In this document: positions 31,101-40,007 of the stretch, piece after piece
How the letters are laid out: each line of letters opens with the position of its first letter
Numbering within the stretch: the first letter of the stretch is position 1
NCBI GenBank assembly: GCA_900208305.1
Contig: OAPG01000006.1
Span: 248,001-312,000 of the forward strand
Direction of reading: 5' to 3'
Source: Melanopsichium pennsylvanicum
Taxonomy: Eukaryota; Basidiomycota; Ustilaginomycetes; Ustilaginales
DNA length: 64,000 nt
Position numbers and translations under genes: made by a program
The notes under the pieces: model-generated
Databases searched by the model: none
Seen by the model: the letters and a program-made list of their open reading frames with translations, nothing else
Told to the model about the DNA's origin: nothing

Positions 31101-31559
31101 GCACAGTGGCGCCAACGTCTGGTTTCCAAGCAGGCGGAACTGGATGCGGTAAAAGCCACCAATGCTGAGCTGCTGTCGCAAATTTCATCGCTCAAGACTC
31201 GTACCACGCTGTCAACGCCGGGAGACAACAACAAGCTCACTGCGCTCACGGCTCGGGCCAACACGGCAGAACGTCGTCTTGCTACCGCGCTGACTCAAGC
31301 CATTCAGGCAGAGGATAGGTTGTCTGAGGCCAAGGTCAAGTACGGCGAGGGAGAGGGCAAATGGGCGGCTAGGATCAAGGAGCTGGAATTGAGATGCAAG
31401 GCGGCAGAGGAGAGGGTCAAGAGAGAAAGGCAGGGAGCCAAAGAGAGGGTGGCCGAGTTGGAAGAGATTCGCAGGAAGCTCGAGAAGGAATTGGACGCTG
31501 CGACCAAACGCAATCGCATGGTGGGCGATCTTCAGGCGAATGTGAGAAACATCCACTAA
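28101..31559 (+). CDS. Large coiled-coil protein, possible spindle-pole / MTOC component
   Basis: 1152 residues, ATG at 28101, with stop just before 31560. The first 185 residues are disordered and basic, with Ser-Thr-Pro sites and a KEN tripeptide at 100-102. Nearly all the rest, about 190-1130, is predicted coiled coil: Glu/Gln/Leu/Lys heptads with repeated ELEA, LQKE and RDE patterns. A shorter non-coil break lies near 925-965 (GTGTPRKRESELKPFTNFEMF). Residues 190-217 (SAQEKINSLTQERDELK, then DLLREKV) resemble the start of the centrosomin/CM1 motif (EQEKxIxxLxxENFxLKLxIxFLEE) that binds gamma-tubulin complexes in Mto1, Pcp1 and ApsB. That assignment is inference from spacing, not full identity. 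A myosin-tail or tropomyosin-like match could be coil composition only. Confidence 0.7.
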   Translation: MADRFATLAGYDAGSNYDSTVEQSLAAAAKEDLPGLETVASIKIDLPTFKPLNSTFTKSKRPIAATERARRLTSGPIDLGTVRSRTPPPPHDTSGTTSNKENARREEPPPTQRKMEKRRHYGVRIADDETFEELEDSLHRGNQQDELQRMQPDISQGGDSLIAASPGNDSGQWGARAMRRRSAAGVSMKSAQEKINSLTQERDELKIVVDLLREKVSLDDRLAELIVLKKEKLSYTNKMIAQQMMLKQQDRAIKVLQKEQQQWNGANPADYEKRLAELQMKLLAANNKAEEERRERVRLEDELDFIKRRGAPPGDASRGDETSASSLGDSTRLRQRIDALRDEHEDEKYELRRERDEVQKQLEQARDEIEHLRSQQRRSSSPGETSHYHHNIDQLEQQLTAHKTQNAKMLERQAQLVADIEQHKDELYELHSSEEALQRELDVANQRLEHANITQEDEAARFVEAERLAADRYQDQIDKLRDKLASAQLQIDGKESELEKLDAELQDLTAKVADLEYELRQAEQLLEEQKGQLESVEAEADQLDRQVQAFKHEADELRVEADELQKELEAKDADLAETNKEMQEMSNRMFGLEEELEARADEIKQLDEEIAKVEEALQHANEKNDRHTAILKEKLTATMQELSETQAQLEATLGELEGMRDEADTYAREVEHLAAERARLEDLNAKLDAKVSDVVEDLKAEERALDDAHAEWGRKLEETEERMSRMAREKDEAIDALEKELNTMEDDLATRKADVQTLQDALRAKENESFRMGQSSANDRYSLELEIDRLKRDLSRCEDDLARARKEVDRKDDALRQKEDTLIQLHSELRDAQAKLASEVQAHLGLSERFEAQQNTIKAERRELEAARAKLEELEHELNDGERATLRTEQATRDALNQRNTLLLTIYQQMGKLLASADGTGTPRKRESELKPFTNFEMFHSSLLGRLRRVFDTQLGIDQKAKELEVKLLEKYNALKRQQDTRFRQIDRFETSIKAAADKQAQWRQRLVSKQAELDAVKATNAELLSQISSLKTRTTLSTPGDNNKLTALTARANTAERRLATALTQAIQAEDRLSEAKVKYGEGEGKWAARIKELELRCKAAEERVKRERQGAKERVAELEEIRRKLEKELDAATKRNRMVGDLQANVRNIH

Positions 31560-34500
31560 CACCGCCCTCCAACTCTTTCGTCATGTTGGGGTCTCGGAAG
31601 TCGTTTTGCGTCATCATGGCTCTACATGGCTTCACACAAGCCTTTACTATTGTCATATCTCGGGATGTATTGTTAAATGCTGTATTTGTACCAATGCCTC
31701 TGTTCATGATCATAAAGTGGGTGTACAGTCCCACGCTGCTGTGGCTGTGGGTGAGGGAGGCGGAGACCGAGCGATGGAACGGCTGCGATGCGAAACAAAC
31801 AAGAAAATCAGATAACCTTCTTTTAAATACTCTTGCGTATTTTAGCACAAGGGCAAAGCAGGTTTCTGCGGCACCAAAAGTATTTTGGAGGCAAAGAGAA
31901 GGTGGGCGTCATGGTAGAAGTTCAATTGCCACTGCCAGTTGTGTGCTGCAGCATAATGCATAAATTTTTTGGATTGCGACGCGGAAAAGGAAGACGAGTC
32001 TGCAAATGCAATTTTCTCCTTCTTTCCTTGGTAGTCTTTGCTCTTTATATGGTTTTTTTTTTATTCACTTGTCTACTGTACCCTCACAGCCGAGATGTTT
32101 GTAGATGGGGGAAGTGCGGGTGGTGGGAGTTAATTTGTGTGTGTTTGTTTTGATAGGTTTGCAGAGGGCATGGTAAAAGTGAAATGTAACGCATTTGAGA
32201 GGGGTTGTCATGTCAATGCAAGGAATTCCTTGGAAAGGAGTGGTTTGCCCAAGAATACGAGTAGTGTGACAAGGCGTAATGGATGCAAGATGATGGTCTG
32301 AAAAGCGGAAAGGCATGCACAGCGCTATGCACGATCGCGACGCACACCACATTTGATTATTTGATTCAACTCTTCCTCTTGAGAGCTGAATTTTCAATTA
32401 CAGAGCAGTACGCGCATTCCTGGGCTTCTCTTCTTGGTCACAATTTATGCACTTTGCTTTCGGCATGTGTGACCATGAATTCAACCCCAACAATTCACAG
32501 ATCACAGATTACAGATCACACAAGAGTGCTTTGTAAGAATGCCTTTACACGCCCGGTCAACTTATATGGCTTTGGTCTCCGATTCGGACAGCCAGATCAG
32601 TGGCCATCGAGAGTAACGCTCATCTTTCAATATAAAATATAGTGGGTATGGGTCGGGGAAGGCCTTTCTGTGCGAATTCCCAACCGCAGCCTTTGCCAAA
32701 AGAAAAGATTGACAAGCAGAAAAGTGTAGGTGACGCCGGGGGTCGGGTAGAAGTTCACATCTAGCCCGGATCACCTCGGTCCCAGATTACCAAGGTTGCC
32801 ATAGTGTTCCACTCCGTTTTACGTTGATCAATCTTTTGTATTATTAAAATTCTGTATCGCTTACCCTAGGCGAACGAAGGGCATTATGAAATGTGGCCAA
32901 GAGGCAGGTCATGAGGAAGGGGAAGGGGAAGAGGAAGGAAAGTGTTGCGTTTCTCGACTAGGGTCAGGGAAAAGACGCAATCAAGAAAGTTCCCATGCCA
33001 GGACATTCTCCGAGCCGCATACAGTAAATTTACAGTAAACTGGAATCGCGTCAGAGATTGGTGATTGCGTATTTTTTGTCGCGTCCTTGGCGTAAATTAC
33101 CCACATCTAGTTAACCCCCCTGTGTTGCCCCTTTGCTCTCACGCCACCCTGGATAGAGTTAAGAGTTAGCAAACACGACACGCAAGAGCCAGCCTCCCCA
33201 GCCGACCGACGCGTAAAGTAGCTGCATGCAATGCGTGCATGTCTCACTCCAACCCGCATCTTCCATTTCACCACCTTGATCTTTCGCGCCCATCCACGTT
33301 AGCGCAGCCCTAGTGTGCATTGTTGTTATTTAGCTGCACCACATCGTTGATTTGCTGATGCATGTTGGAATTTTTCAACATCTTCCCGTCTTCACCTCCA
33401 TTGCGTGCGTCGATGCAAACAAAGATTGGCTCTACAAAGTGTTCAAACGAGCCTTACGCTATACCTGCATCACTTGATCCTGCCATTAGAACCAATAATC
33501 GGATCTTGATTGCCGTATGGAAAAGAGCGATGCGTCGCAGCCGCTAAGGATCGTCAACGGACAGCGCAATGCTTCCCTACTGACTTAGCGAGGCATTGGA
33601 CTCTCTTCCGAATTCCAAGCTAGCTATTGTCAGTTCAAAACCTCACCTTTGGCTGAACGCTCCAGTAAAGCTAGTATCAAATCTCAATCAAATGGAAAGA
33701 GCTCTACAAGTGAGAGGTAGAGAAAGAATGTAGTCGCAGTGTCAAGATTGAACACTATTTAGATGAATTTATTTTGATCTTTCGGTGATGCGAGCTGAAT
33801 TTGGCAAATTTTCGTTAAAAAATTCAGACTGCACATACACATACCACACGACTGGAATTTCCTATGATATTCTTTTTCGTGTTTTCCCTCTCCAAAATTC
33901 TCCTGCCCCGCTTCTCTCTCTCTTCGTCTCACTTTCCAAACTAAGAAGCTTGGACCACCACCTTTTTATTTATATTTTTATTTATTTACTTTTCATTTAA
34001 TTTTTTGGCCTCCCTACGCACCGCGCTTCGTTGATGAGCGATGCGAGAGACGTTTGATACGCTGGACTGTCAGCGAGGAGGTGTGTGGCTTGTGGTCCCC
34101 GTAGGCATCCAACCCTGACCAAGAGCTCAGAGAGACAGATAGAGAGATGCAGCTTGGCTTTTTCGTTCTCGTTCTGACGCTTTTTCTCCTGCTGCTGATC
34201 CCATCCCTTTCTGCCACTCATTCGCCGTTGCCGCCCCCATTTTGTCGTTCCTCTCTTCGACGCTTTTCCTGCTGTTCGCAAGCCGGCCGTCTCTTTTGCT
34301 GTTCCTCTGTCGGCTACTACCCTCGTGCGTATTGCTGTTGCTGTTGATGAAACAAGGACACTAAGGGCTGCCGCGGTATTTCGGCATCTCCAGCTCTATA
34401 TTGTCGGTGTGAGCAATTTTAGGCTACAAAGTGCCATCCTCTTTCTGCTGCCATTGCTGCTGGCCACCGCTCCTCATGCTGCAAGAAATTGAGCATCTAC

Positions 34501-36255
34501 TCTGTGCTCTTGTGCCTTACCGTACCTGCTTGACCAGACCATTCCGCGATAGTGAAGCCATAAGCAATTGATACTGCCGTCGCTCCTTCTTGCAGCGTTT
34601 CTGACCGCTCGATGCACATCATTCTGCACACTTGCACCTCTCCTGCCTCTCCTGAAAGGTCTTGCCCGCAAGCTTGATACTGGAACCTTTGTATTAGCAC
34701 TTCTTCTCCACCGTCACTCACTACCACTACCACAAACACCTCGTCCACCCTTCACTCTATAAACTACTTTATTCCGGTCTCAACATCCCAGCCATCACAT
34801 TACCCTAAGGTGCTGCATTCATCATAGACAACCAGCTCAACACAAGCTTGACGACTACTTCCTTGCTCCCTCTTGCTCTTCATCATCTCAGGCTTTCCCT
34901 GCAGCAGCGCTAGGTCACCTTGAGCTTCTGCAGCCACTTTTACAGACCGCATCAAAGCGCAAATCCCAGCCAGCCACAGTACTCCTTTGCAACAGCTATC
35001 TCTGCACTTGTCAAAGCCCAGGCATCTCAGCCGTTCCCAATCGGCATCCTTCCGAAAGAAACTTTGCTTGCTTTCCTCATCGCAAAGCTAATCAGTCAGT
35101 TAGTCAGCCATACGCACGTTTTTGTGAAAAGAGTGGATTCGTTTTTCTTCCACTCTCTACCCGCCAAACCGACCCACGCAAACCTCACGCAAAGCCTTTT
35201 TCTCAATTCGGTTCGGAATCACATCGCACCGCATCGCATCACATCGCGGCGTACAATAACCACTTTACAAAATCACCCACCCAATAATTCACCAGAGTTG
35301 CACCTTTGTGTCACTGTCACTGTCACTGTCACATCACATTCCATCTTGGCTCGAACGCATTCCACACAGCCCAGTCCCATTTCACTCACACATTCGGCTT
35401 GCTGCGTTATCCCCCTTCATATTGTCACTTTGCATCCTCCTTTCTGATCCCATCCTTTCACTCTCTATCGTCACGGTTTCGCCTCTCCACCCTTTTGAGC
35501 CCTGTTCGGTTCCGCCTCTGCCACTACGCTTCTGAGTGGATCTTGCGTTCGCAAGCTTCATTCAGGCTCAGGTCAAAAGACCTGCAACAAGGCGCAACAC
35601 AGGCAGAGATCTGTCGAGGCCGATACCTTTTCATCTCCAAGGCTCACACTCTCGCTGGTCGTCGGTCGCCTTCCTTTCTTTTACCTTGTTTCATTTTTCC
35701 TGCATCAAGACGCACTGTAAGGTAAGTGTTGCCATCCATTCCACTTTGTCGCTCTCCCAAGCTTTGATGAGGTTGCGCCGTGTAGCGGTGATATCGACGC
35801 TCGAGTGCCTCTCGGCCAACTTCATGCTGCGTTATCATCGCTTCCTGCGCTTCCTATGCTCGTGCACGCTTCTTCGGTGCATTCAAGTATAGCCTCGTAC
35901 CGTCTCGGATGCAAAAACACACATTATGCACACTGTTCCCCCCACCATGGTCACATCCTCCCCCCCCCAATCATCAAAGGACCCTGGCGCTAACATCTAA
36001 CTCTCTCTCAACCTTGGCTCCACTCCTTCTTGACTTGACACCGTCTCTGACTTCTCGACGTTGACATCATCACTATCCCTACATTTGTCTCAACCCGATA
36101 CGATATTTGCGCTTTGGTTCATTCGTGTCTTGGCTCGACATCACTCTTGTGCTCACGCCTTGATCACCATACCGTCTCACCCTTTCCTCGATCCTCTGTC
36201 ACCATCACCCTCAACGACCTCGCTTGCGTCGCTCGCAGCTTGTCTTCAGCACAGC
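31560..36255. other. 4.7-kb intergenic region and probable long leader of the PHD gene
   Basis: This is the longest gene-free stretch. About 31560-33000 is 3' flank plus AT-rich sequence. A TACTGTAAATTTACAGTA-like palindrome sits at 33021-33039 and an AT-rich patch at about 33960-34010. From about 34150 to 36250 the plus strand is strongly pyrimidine-rich, as in fungal promoters and leaders, with a (TCACTG)3-4 microsatellite at 35311-35332. A donor GGTAAGT at about 35721 and an acceptor CTTGTCTTCAG ending at 36249, seven bases before the PHD start codon, suggest a leader intron of about 530 bp. I found no tRNA or conserved coding sequence. Confidence 0.45.
35311..35332. repeat. TCACTG microsatellite
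   Basis: Three full TCACTG hexamers plus TCAC run head to tail in the pyrimidine-rich region upstream of the PHD-finger gene. It probably arose by slippage. Confidence 0.85.
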
Positions 36256-39200
36256 ATGACGGGCGCACTCTCGCCCTCGATGGTCAACGTTCAGGTCCCC
36301 TTCACAAATGCTGGTCATCTCAAAGCAGCAAGTCATACTCACACTTGCTCGCCATCTCCTCAGAAAAAGCATCGACGCTCGTCGTCTCGAAAAACTTCTA
36401 CCTTGGCCTCATCGCCAGCGCCATCTTTATCCTCGCCCTGTCCAGTCAAAAGGGGCAGGGGCTTAAAGCGCACTTCCAGCACAGCCAGCATCCTGGACAC
36501 GGTCATGAACTCGAGAGCCGCTACTGACCACGACTCGGTCCCCGCGTACGGCCTCGGTCTCCCCACATCGACGTCCAACGTCTTCGAATACAGCCGCTCT
36601 TCCCCCTTTGCTTCCTCCTCGCAGACCACCCTCGCAGATCTTGAGGATGAGGAATCCGCCAAGGTGCTGTCCACTCCTCGACGTGGCAAGAGGGTGGGCA
36701 ACGTCGACATGGGATGGCAAAGTCCCATCGGCGAACGCACGCCCACGGCTGCTTCGGTCGCTGCCGCATCTGCTCCTCACACGCTTCCAAAGTTGACACG
36801 CGCTTCGCGATCGCTGGCTAATGTCGTTGGACAAGGTTCGCCAAGCAAGCGCAAAGCATCCACTGCCTTTGCATCCGAGCTTCGTACATCTCAGCGCAGT
36901 CTCGTCGATACCGCCGGCTGGGCGTCAGCCGCCATGATCAGCTCGGTCCCTCTCTCAGAGGATCGCAGCAAGAGTTCGCCCGGCTTCCCCCCACGTTTCA
37001 TTCCAGAGCCAACCATGACAAGCTTGACTACTGCAGAGACCCGCGATTCATTCTCAGCTTTCATCGTCGATGCCTCTCCCGTTGTGAGCCAAAGCGCGAA
37101 GCTTGTTCCTGTCGAGGTCGAGGGTCTTGGCAGGGTGGCGGTACACCGCGATTTCGCGCAGCAGATCGTGGATCATCCGCCCATCCCCGATCGTTTCTCC
37201 TCGAGACGATTCTCTGCGTGCTCTGATCGCGAAGCCCCGCTCCTGAGAGGATCCGACTCGGAAGACTCTGCAGCTCGCAGCGAAAATGGATGCTCGACGG
37301 ATCCCACTTCTGCTGGCACACCGTGCCCTTCAGGCATCTCGCCAAGCTTTTCTCTCTCTTCGCAGTTCCCTGCTTCGGAACCTCCTTCACCCGTCAAGAA
37401 GATGAATCACAAGTCGTCGGCCCAAGGTGCGGAAGAGATTGGTGCTGAAGCACAAGAGGCGCTCATGGCTTTGATGCGCATGGACGGTGTCGATGCCGTT
37501 CGCGAGACTCAGGACAAGGCCTACCGTCCGCGCCTGGGCGGCAGTGCAAGCTCAAGCAGCGTTAATCTCCCCACCCTCGACTGGCCTGACTGCCCCAGCG
37601 GTTCTTGGTCTGCTGCCGGTCGCCACATTGACGAGTTGAAGCAGAAGCGCAGGGAAGGCATCCAGCGATGGCTCGAAGTCGAGTCGTCCGACGAGACCGA
37701 ATCGAGCTCAAAGGAGAGCTCGGATGCGGCTTTCAGGCACCATCCCATGGTTGCCAAAGCGTTGCTCGACCGCGCACGCAAGCATCAACGAGCTCAACTC
37801 GTAGTAGCAGCCGCTGCTGTTGCGCCCACTCCATCGAAACGCGGTCGCAAGTCCAAGCACCAACAGTTGCTTCGTGTGAGCGAAACGCCTAAGCGCCGTG
37901 GTCGCAAACCAAAAGCGCCAGCTTCCGCTGCCAGCTCCTCGAGAAAGTCCGTGGCGACCGGTGCTTCTTTGGCCAGATCCAATACGAGTGCCATCTTTGG
38001 CTGCAAGTGCGGCATCGACGACGACAGCATCGTCATGGTCCAGTGCGACGGCTGCAAACGGTGGCTCCATCTGCCTTGCGTCGGAATCAACACGGTCAAT
38101 GACCTCGATGATGAGTGGTACTGCGACGACTGTTGTGATGCTGCGATCACCGAGCACCTTTCTCCAGCCTCATCCATGCCCACCTCGGTATCGTCCTATG
38201 CGCACCTCAGCACCCCTGAAGCACTTGAAGCAGTCCTCTCCGGCCAAGAACCCGTCTTCACAATGCCCAGCGGCACGCCGATCCACCGCCACGGCGTCGC
38301 CGTGTCCTCCTCCATCGCCCTCGCCCCTAGCCCTCCTTTGCTGCCGGTAGGTGACCGCGCTGGACGAGCAAGCACCGCCAAGCGTCAAGGCCAGGGTCGG
38401 TCGCGAGCTGAACGCGTGGGATGGAGGATGAACGAGCCTGGTTCCCCGCTCGCACGCAAGTCTACCACGGCCTCCTCTGGAGTTCGACCCGCTGTGCCCG
38501 AAACGCCTTCCAAGGCGAGCCAAGCTTCCACCGCAGACTTTACCGATGCAAGCACGACTCCGAGCTTGTTGGCTGGCTTCTCTAGGGCGGACTGGGAGCC
38601 CACTCGCGTAAGGCAGGGGTCGGAGAGGCAGACCACGCCCGTGCGCAGCATGGTGGGGATGAGCACTCCCAGTCGTCACGCCTCGGGCCGCAAGATTAGC
38701 CATTCGGGTGCACTCTCTTTGGGTTTGGGTGATGACGAGGGCGCACATGCTGATGTCTTCTCTACTCCTTCACGACTGGCAAGCGGTGGTTCATGGGCTT
38801 ATAGGGGCACTGCTCAAGGGCTTGGCAGCCAGACGCCATCCAGATCCGGTGACAGGCACCAGAGAGTTGACTCGTTCAGCGGCGGTCTTCTCTCCACCCC
38901 CGGCCGCGACTTTTTGTCACGAGCCTTTGGGACCGAGCCTTCCACCAGCATGCCCAGCTTGGTCTACAGCAGTGGGTATGTTGATGGATTCGACGATCAC
39001 CTCTCTGCCGGAGGCGAGAGCTTCAACAGCAGGGCATGGCAGCTGCAATCTCCTACAAGCAGCACTCGGGCTGCTAGGGCAAGGCAGCCCTCTGGGTTTG
39101 GCACTCCCTGGTCGAGTTCTCTGCTGAAGACCCCCGAGCTGCAGCCCAGACAGGCCAACACTAGCAGCATGAGGAGCAGTGACGATTTCCCTCCTTCCTC

Positions 39201-39498
39201 GTCGCCATTCCCTCGAACCCCCACCTTCGACAGTTTGTCCAGTCCTAGATTCATGTCTTCACACTATGGTGGAGGACACGAAAGGCGGCCGAGTCACTTA
39301 GGACTCGGATTGCCCAGCGGGTCGAAGCTTCACAAGGGACTTGGAAGCGCAGCCATGACGGGCAGGGACGACAGCAGGAGTTTGAGTGTCAGCAGCGCCA
39401 GTGGTGGTAATGGCGGCAAGCATAGACAGGTTTCGACAGAGGTGCCTATGGGTCTGGGGATCGGACTGGATCTTGACGACGTTCTGGATTGGTCTTGA
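36256..39498 (+). CDS. PHD-finger protein with AT-hook-like motifs
   Basis: 1080 residues from the ATG at 36256; the open frame reaches 65 codons further but only to a TTG. Most of the protein is Ser/Pro/Thr-rich and disordered. A single PHD finger lies at about 583-626 with complete ligands: Cys583, Cys585, Cys597, Cys600, His605, Cys608, Cys623, Cys626. The aromatic WLHLPC and acidic DDDSIVMVQCD are typical of fingers reading the histone H3 tail. Just upstream, at about 530-555, are two AT-hook-like motifs, SKRGRKSK and KRRGRKPK, suggesting DNA minor-groove contact. Many S/T-P sites (TPSR, TPKR) may be CDK targets. A chromatin regulator is likely; its complex is unknown. It has an unusually long upstream region. 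Confidence 0.85.
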   Translation: MTGALSPSMVNVQVPFTNAGHLKAASHTHTCSPSPQKKHRRSSSRKTSTLASSPAPSLSSPCPVKRGRGLKRTSSTASILDTVMNSRAATDHDSVPAYGLGLPTSTSNVFEYSRSSPFASSSQTTLADLEDEESAKVLSTPRRGKRVGNVDMGWQSPIGERTPTAASVAAASAPHTLPKLTRASRSLANVVGQGSPSKRKASTAFASELRTSQRSLVDTAGWASAAMISSVPLSEDRSKSSPGFPPRFIPEPTMTSLTTAETRDSFSAFIVDASPVVSQSAKLVPVEVEGLGRVAVHRDFAQQIVDHPPIPDRFSSRRFSACSDREAPLLRGSDSEDSAARSENGCSTDPTSAGTPCPSGISPSFSLSSQFPASEPPSPVKKMNHKSSAQGAEEIGAEAQEALMALMRMDGVDAVRETQDKAYRPRLGGSASSSSVNLPTLDWPDCPSGSWSAAGRHIDELKQKRREGIQRWLEVESSDETESSSKESSDAAFRHHPMVAKALLDRARKHQRAQLVVAAAAVAPTPSKRGRKSKHQQLLRVSETPKRRGRKPKAPASAASSSRKSVATGASLARSNTSAIFGCKCGIDDDSIVMVQCDGCKRWLHLPCVGINTVNDLDDEWYCDDCCDAAITEHLSPASSMPTSVSSYAHLSTPEALEAVLSGQEPVFTMPSGTPIHRHGVAVSSSIALAPSPPLLPVGDRAGRASTAKRQGQGRSRAERVGWRMNEPGSPLARKSTTASSGVRPAVPETPSKASQASTADFTDASTTPSLLAGFSRADWEPTRVRQGSERQTTPVRSMVGMSTPSRHASGRKISHSGALSLGLGDDEGAHADVFSTPSRLASGGSWAYRGTAQGLGSQTPSRSGDRHQRVDSFSGGLLSTPGRDFLSRAFGTEPSTSMPSLVYSSGYVDGFDDHLSAGGESFNSRAWQLQSPTSSTRAARARQPSGFGTPWSSSLLKTPELQPRQANTSSMRSSDDFPPSSSPFPRTPTFDSLSSPRFMSSHYGGGHERRPSHLGLGLPSGSKLHKGLGSAAMTGRDDSRSLSVSSASGGNGGKHRQVSTEVPMGLGIGLDLDDVLDWS

Positions 39499-40007
39499 GA
39501 CGCCGGCGGTCGCGACTGACCTTTTCGCATATATTGTTTCACTCAGCACTTTGCAAGTTATGGTTCTTTTTTTTTCATTCAGCTTAAACATTCTTCCGTT
39601 CTAATCACATTTTGCTTTGCTTCATCCCCCGTGCCTGTGTGTGTGAGGGCAGAAGCGCAAAGTGAGTGGAAAGGGTTGTGCGAAATGCAGATATCTTACG
39701 AGAGTCGAGTGGATCGTGATGATACAAATGCCGCGGCGCTTGAACCGCGTGGCACCGAACTTGGACAAAAGAAGATCTGCAGACCCTGAGCTCAGCTTTT
39801 CTGTCGAGGCAAACTTACATTTGTGTTCACCTTCATCTACACTTACTTTCGAACGAGTGCAATCTTTGCACTCTCTCGAATCACATCTCGAACGTCAATA
39901 CGGATGCAAGAATCACACACACGTTCAATCGTATCGATCATGGTGCACGCTTAGATCCGCACGCTGCATAAGAAACGCGTACCACTTCGCACCAAGTGAA
40001 CGTCAGT
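39499..40007. promoter_or_regulatory. Intergenic, PHD gene to TEL2
   Basis: 509 bp between two genes read in the same direction, holding the PHD 3' flank and the TEL2 promoter. No feature was recognised. Confidence 0.35.

Noticed and set aside
36061..36255. 65-codon extension of the PHD protein
   Set aside because: It starts at TTG and lies in pyrimidine-rich leader DNA, probably inside an intron.
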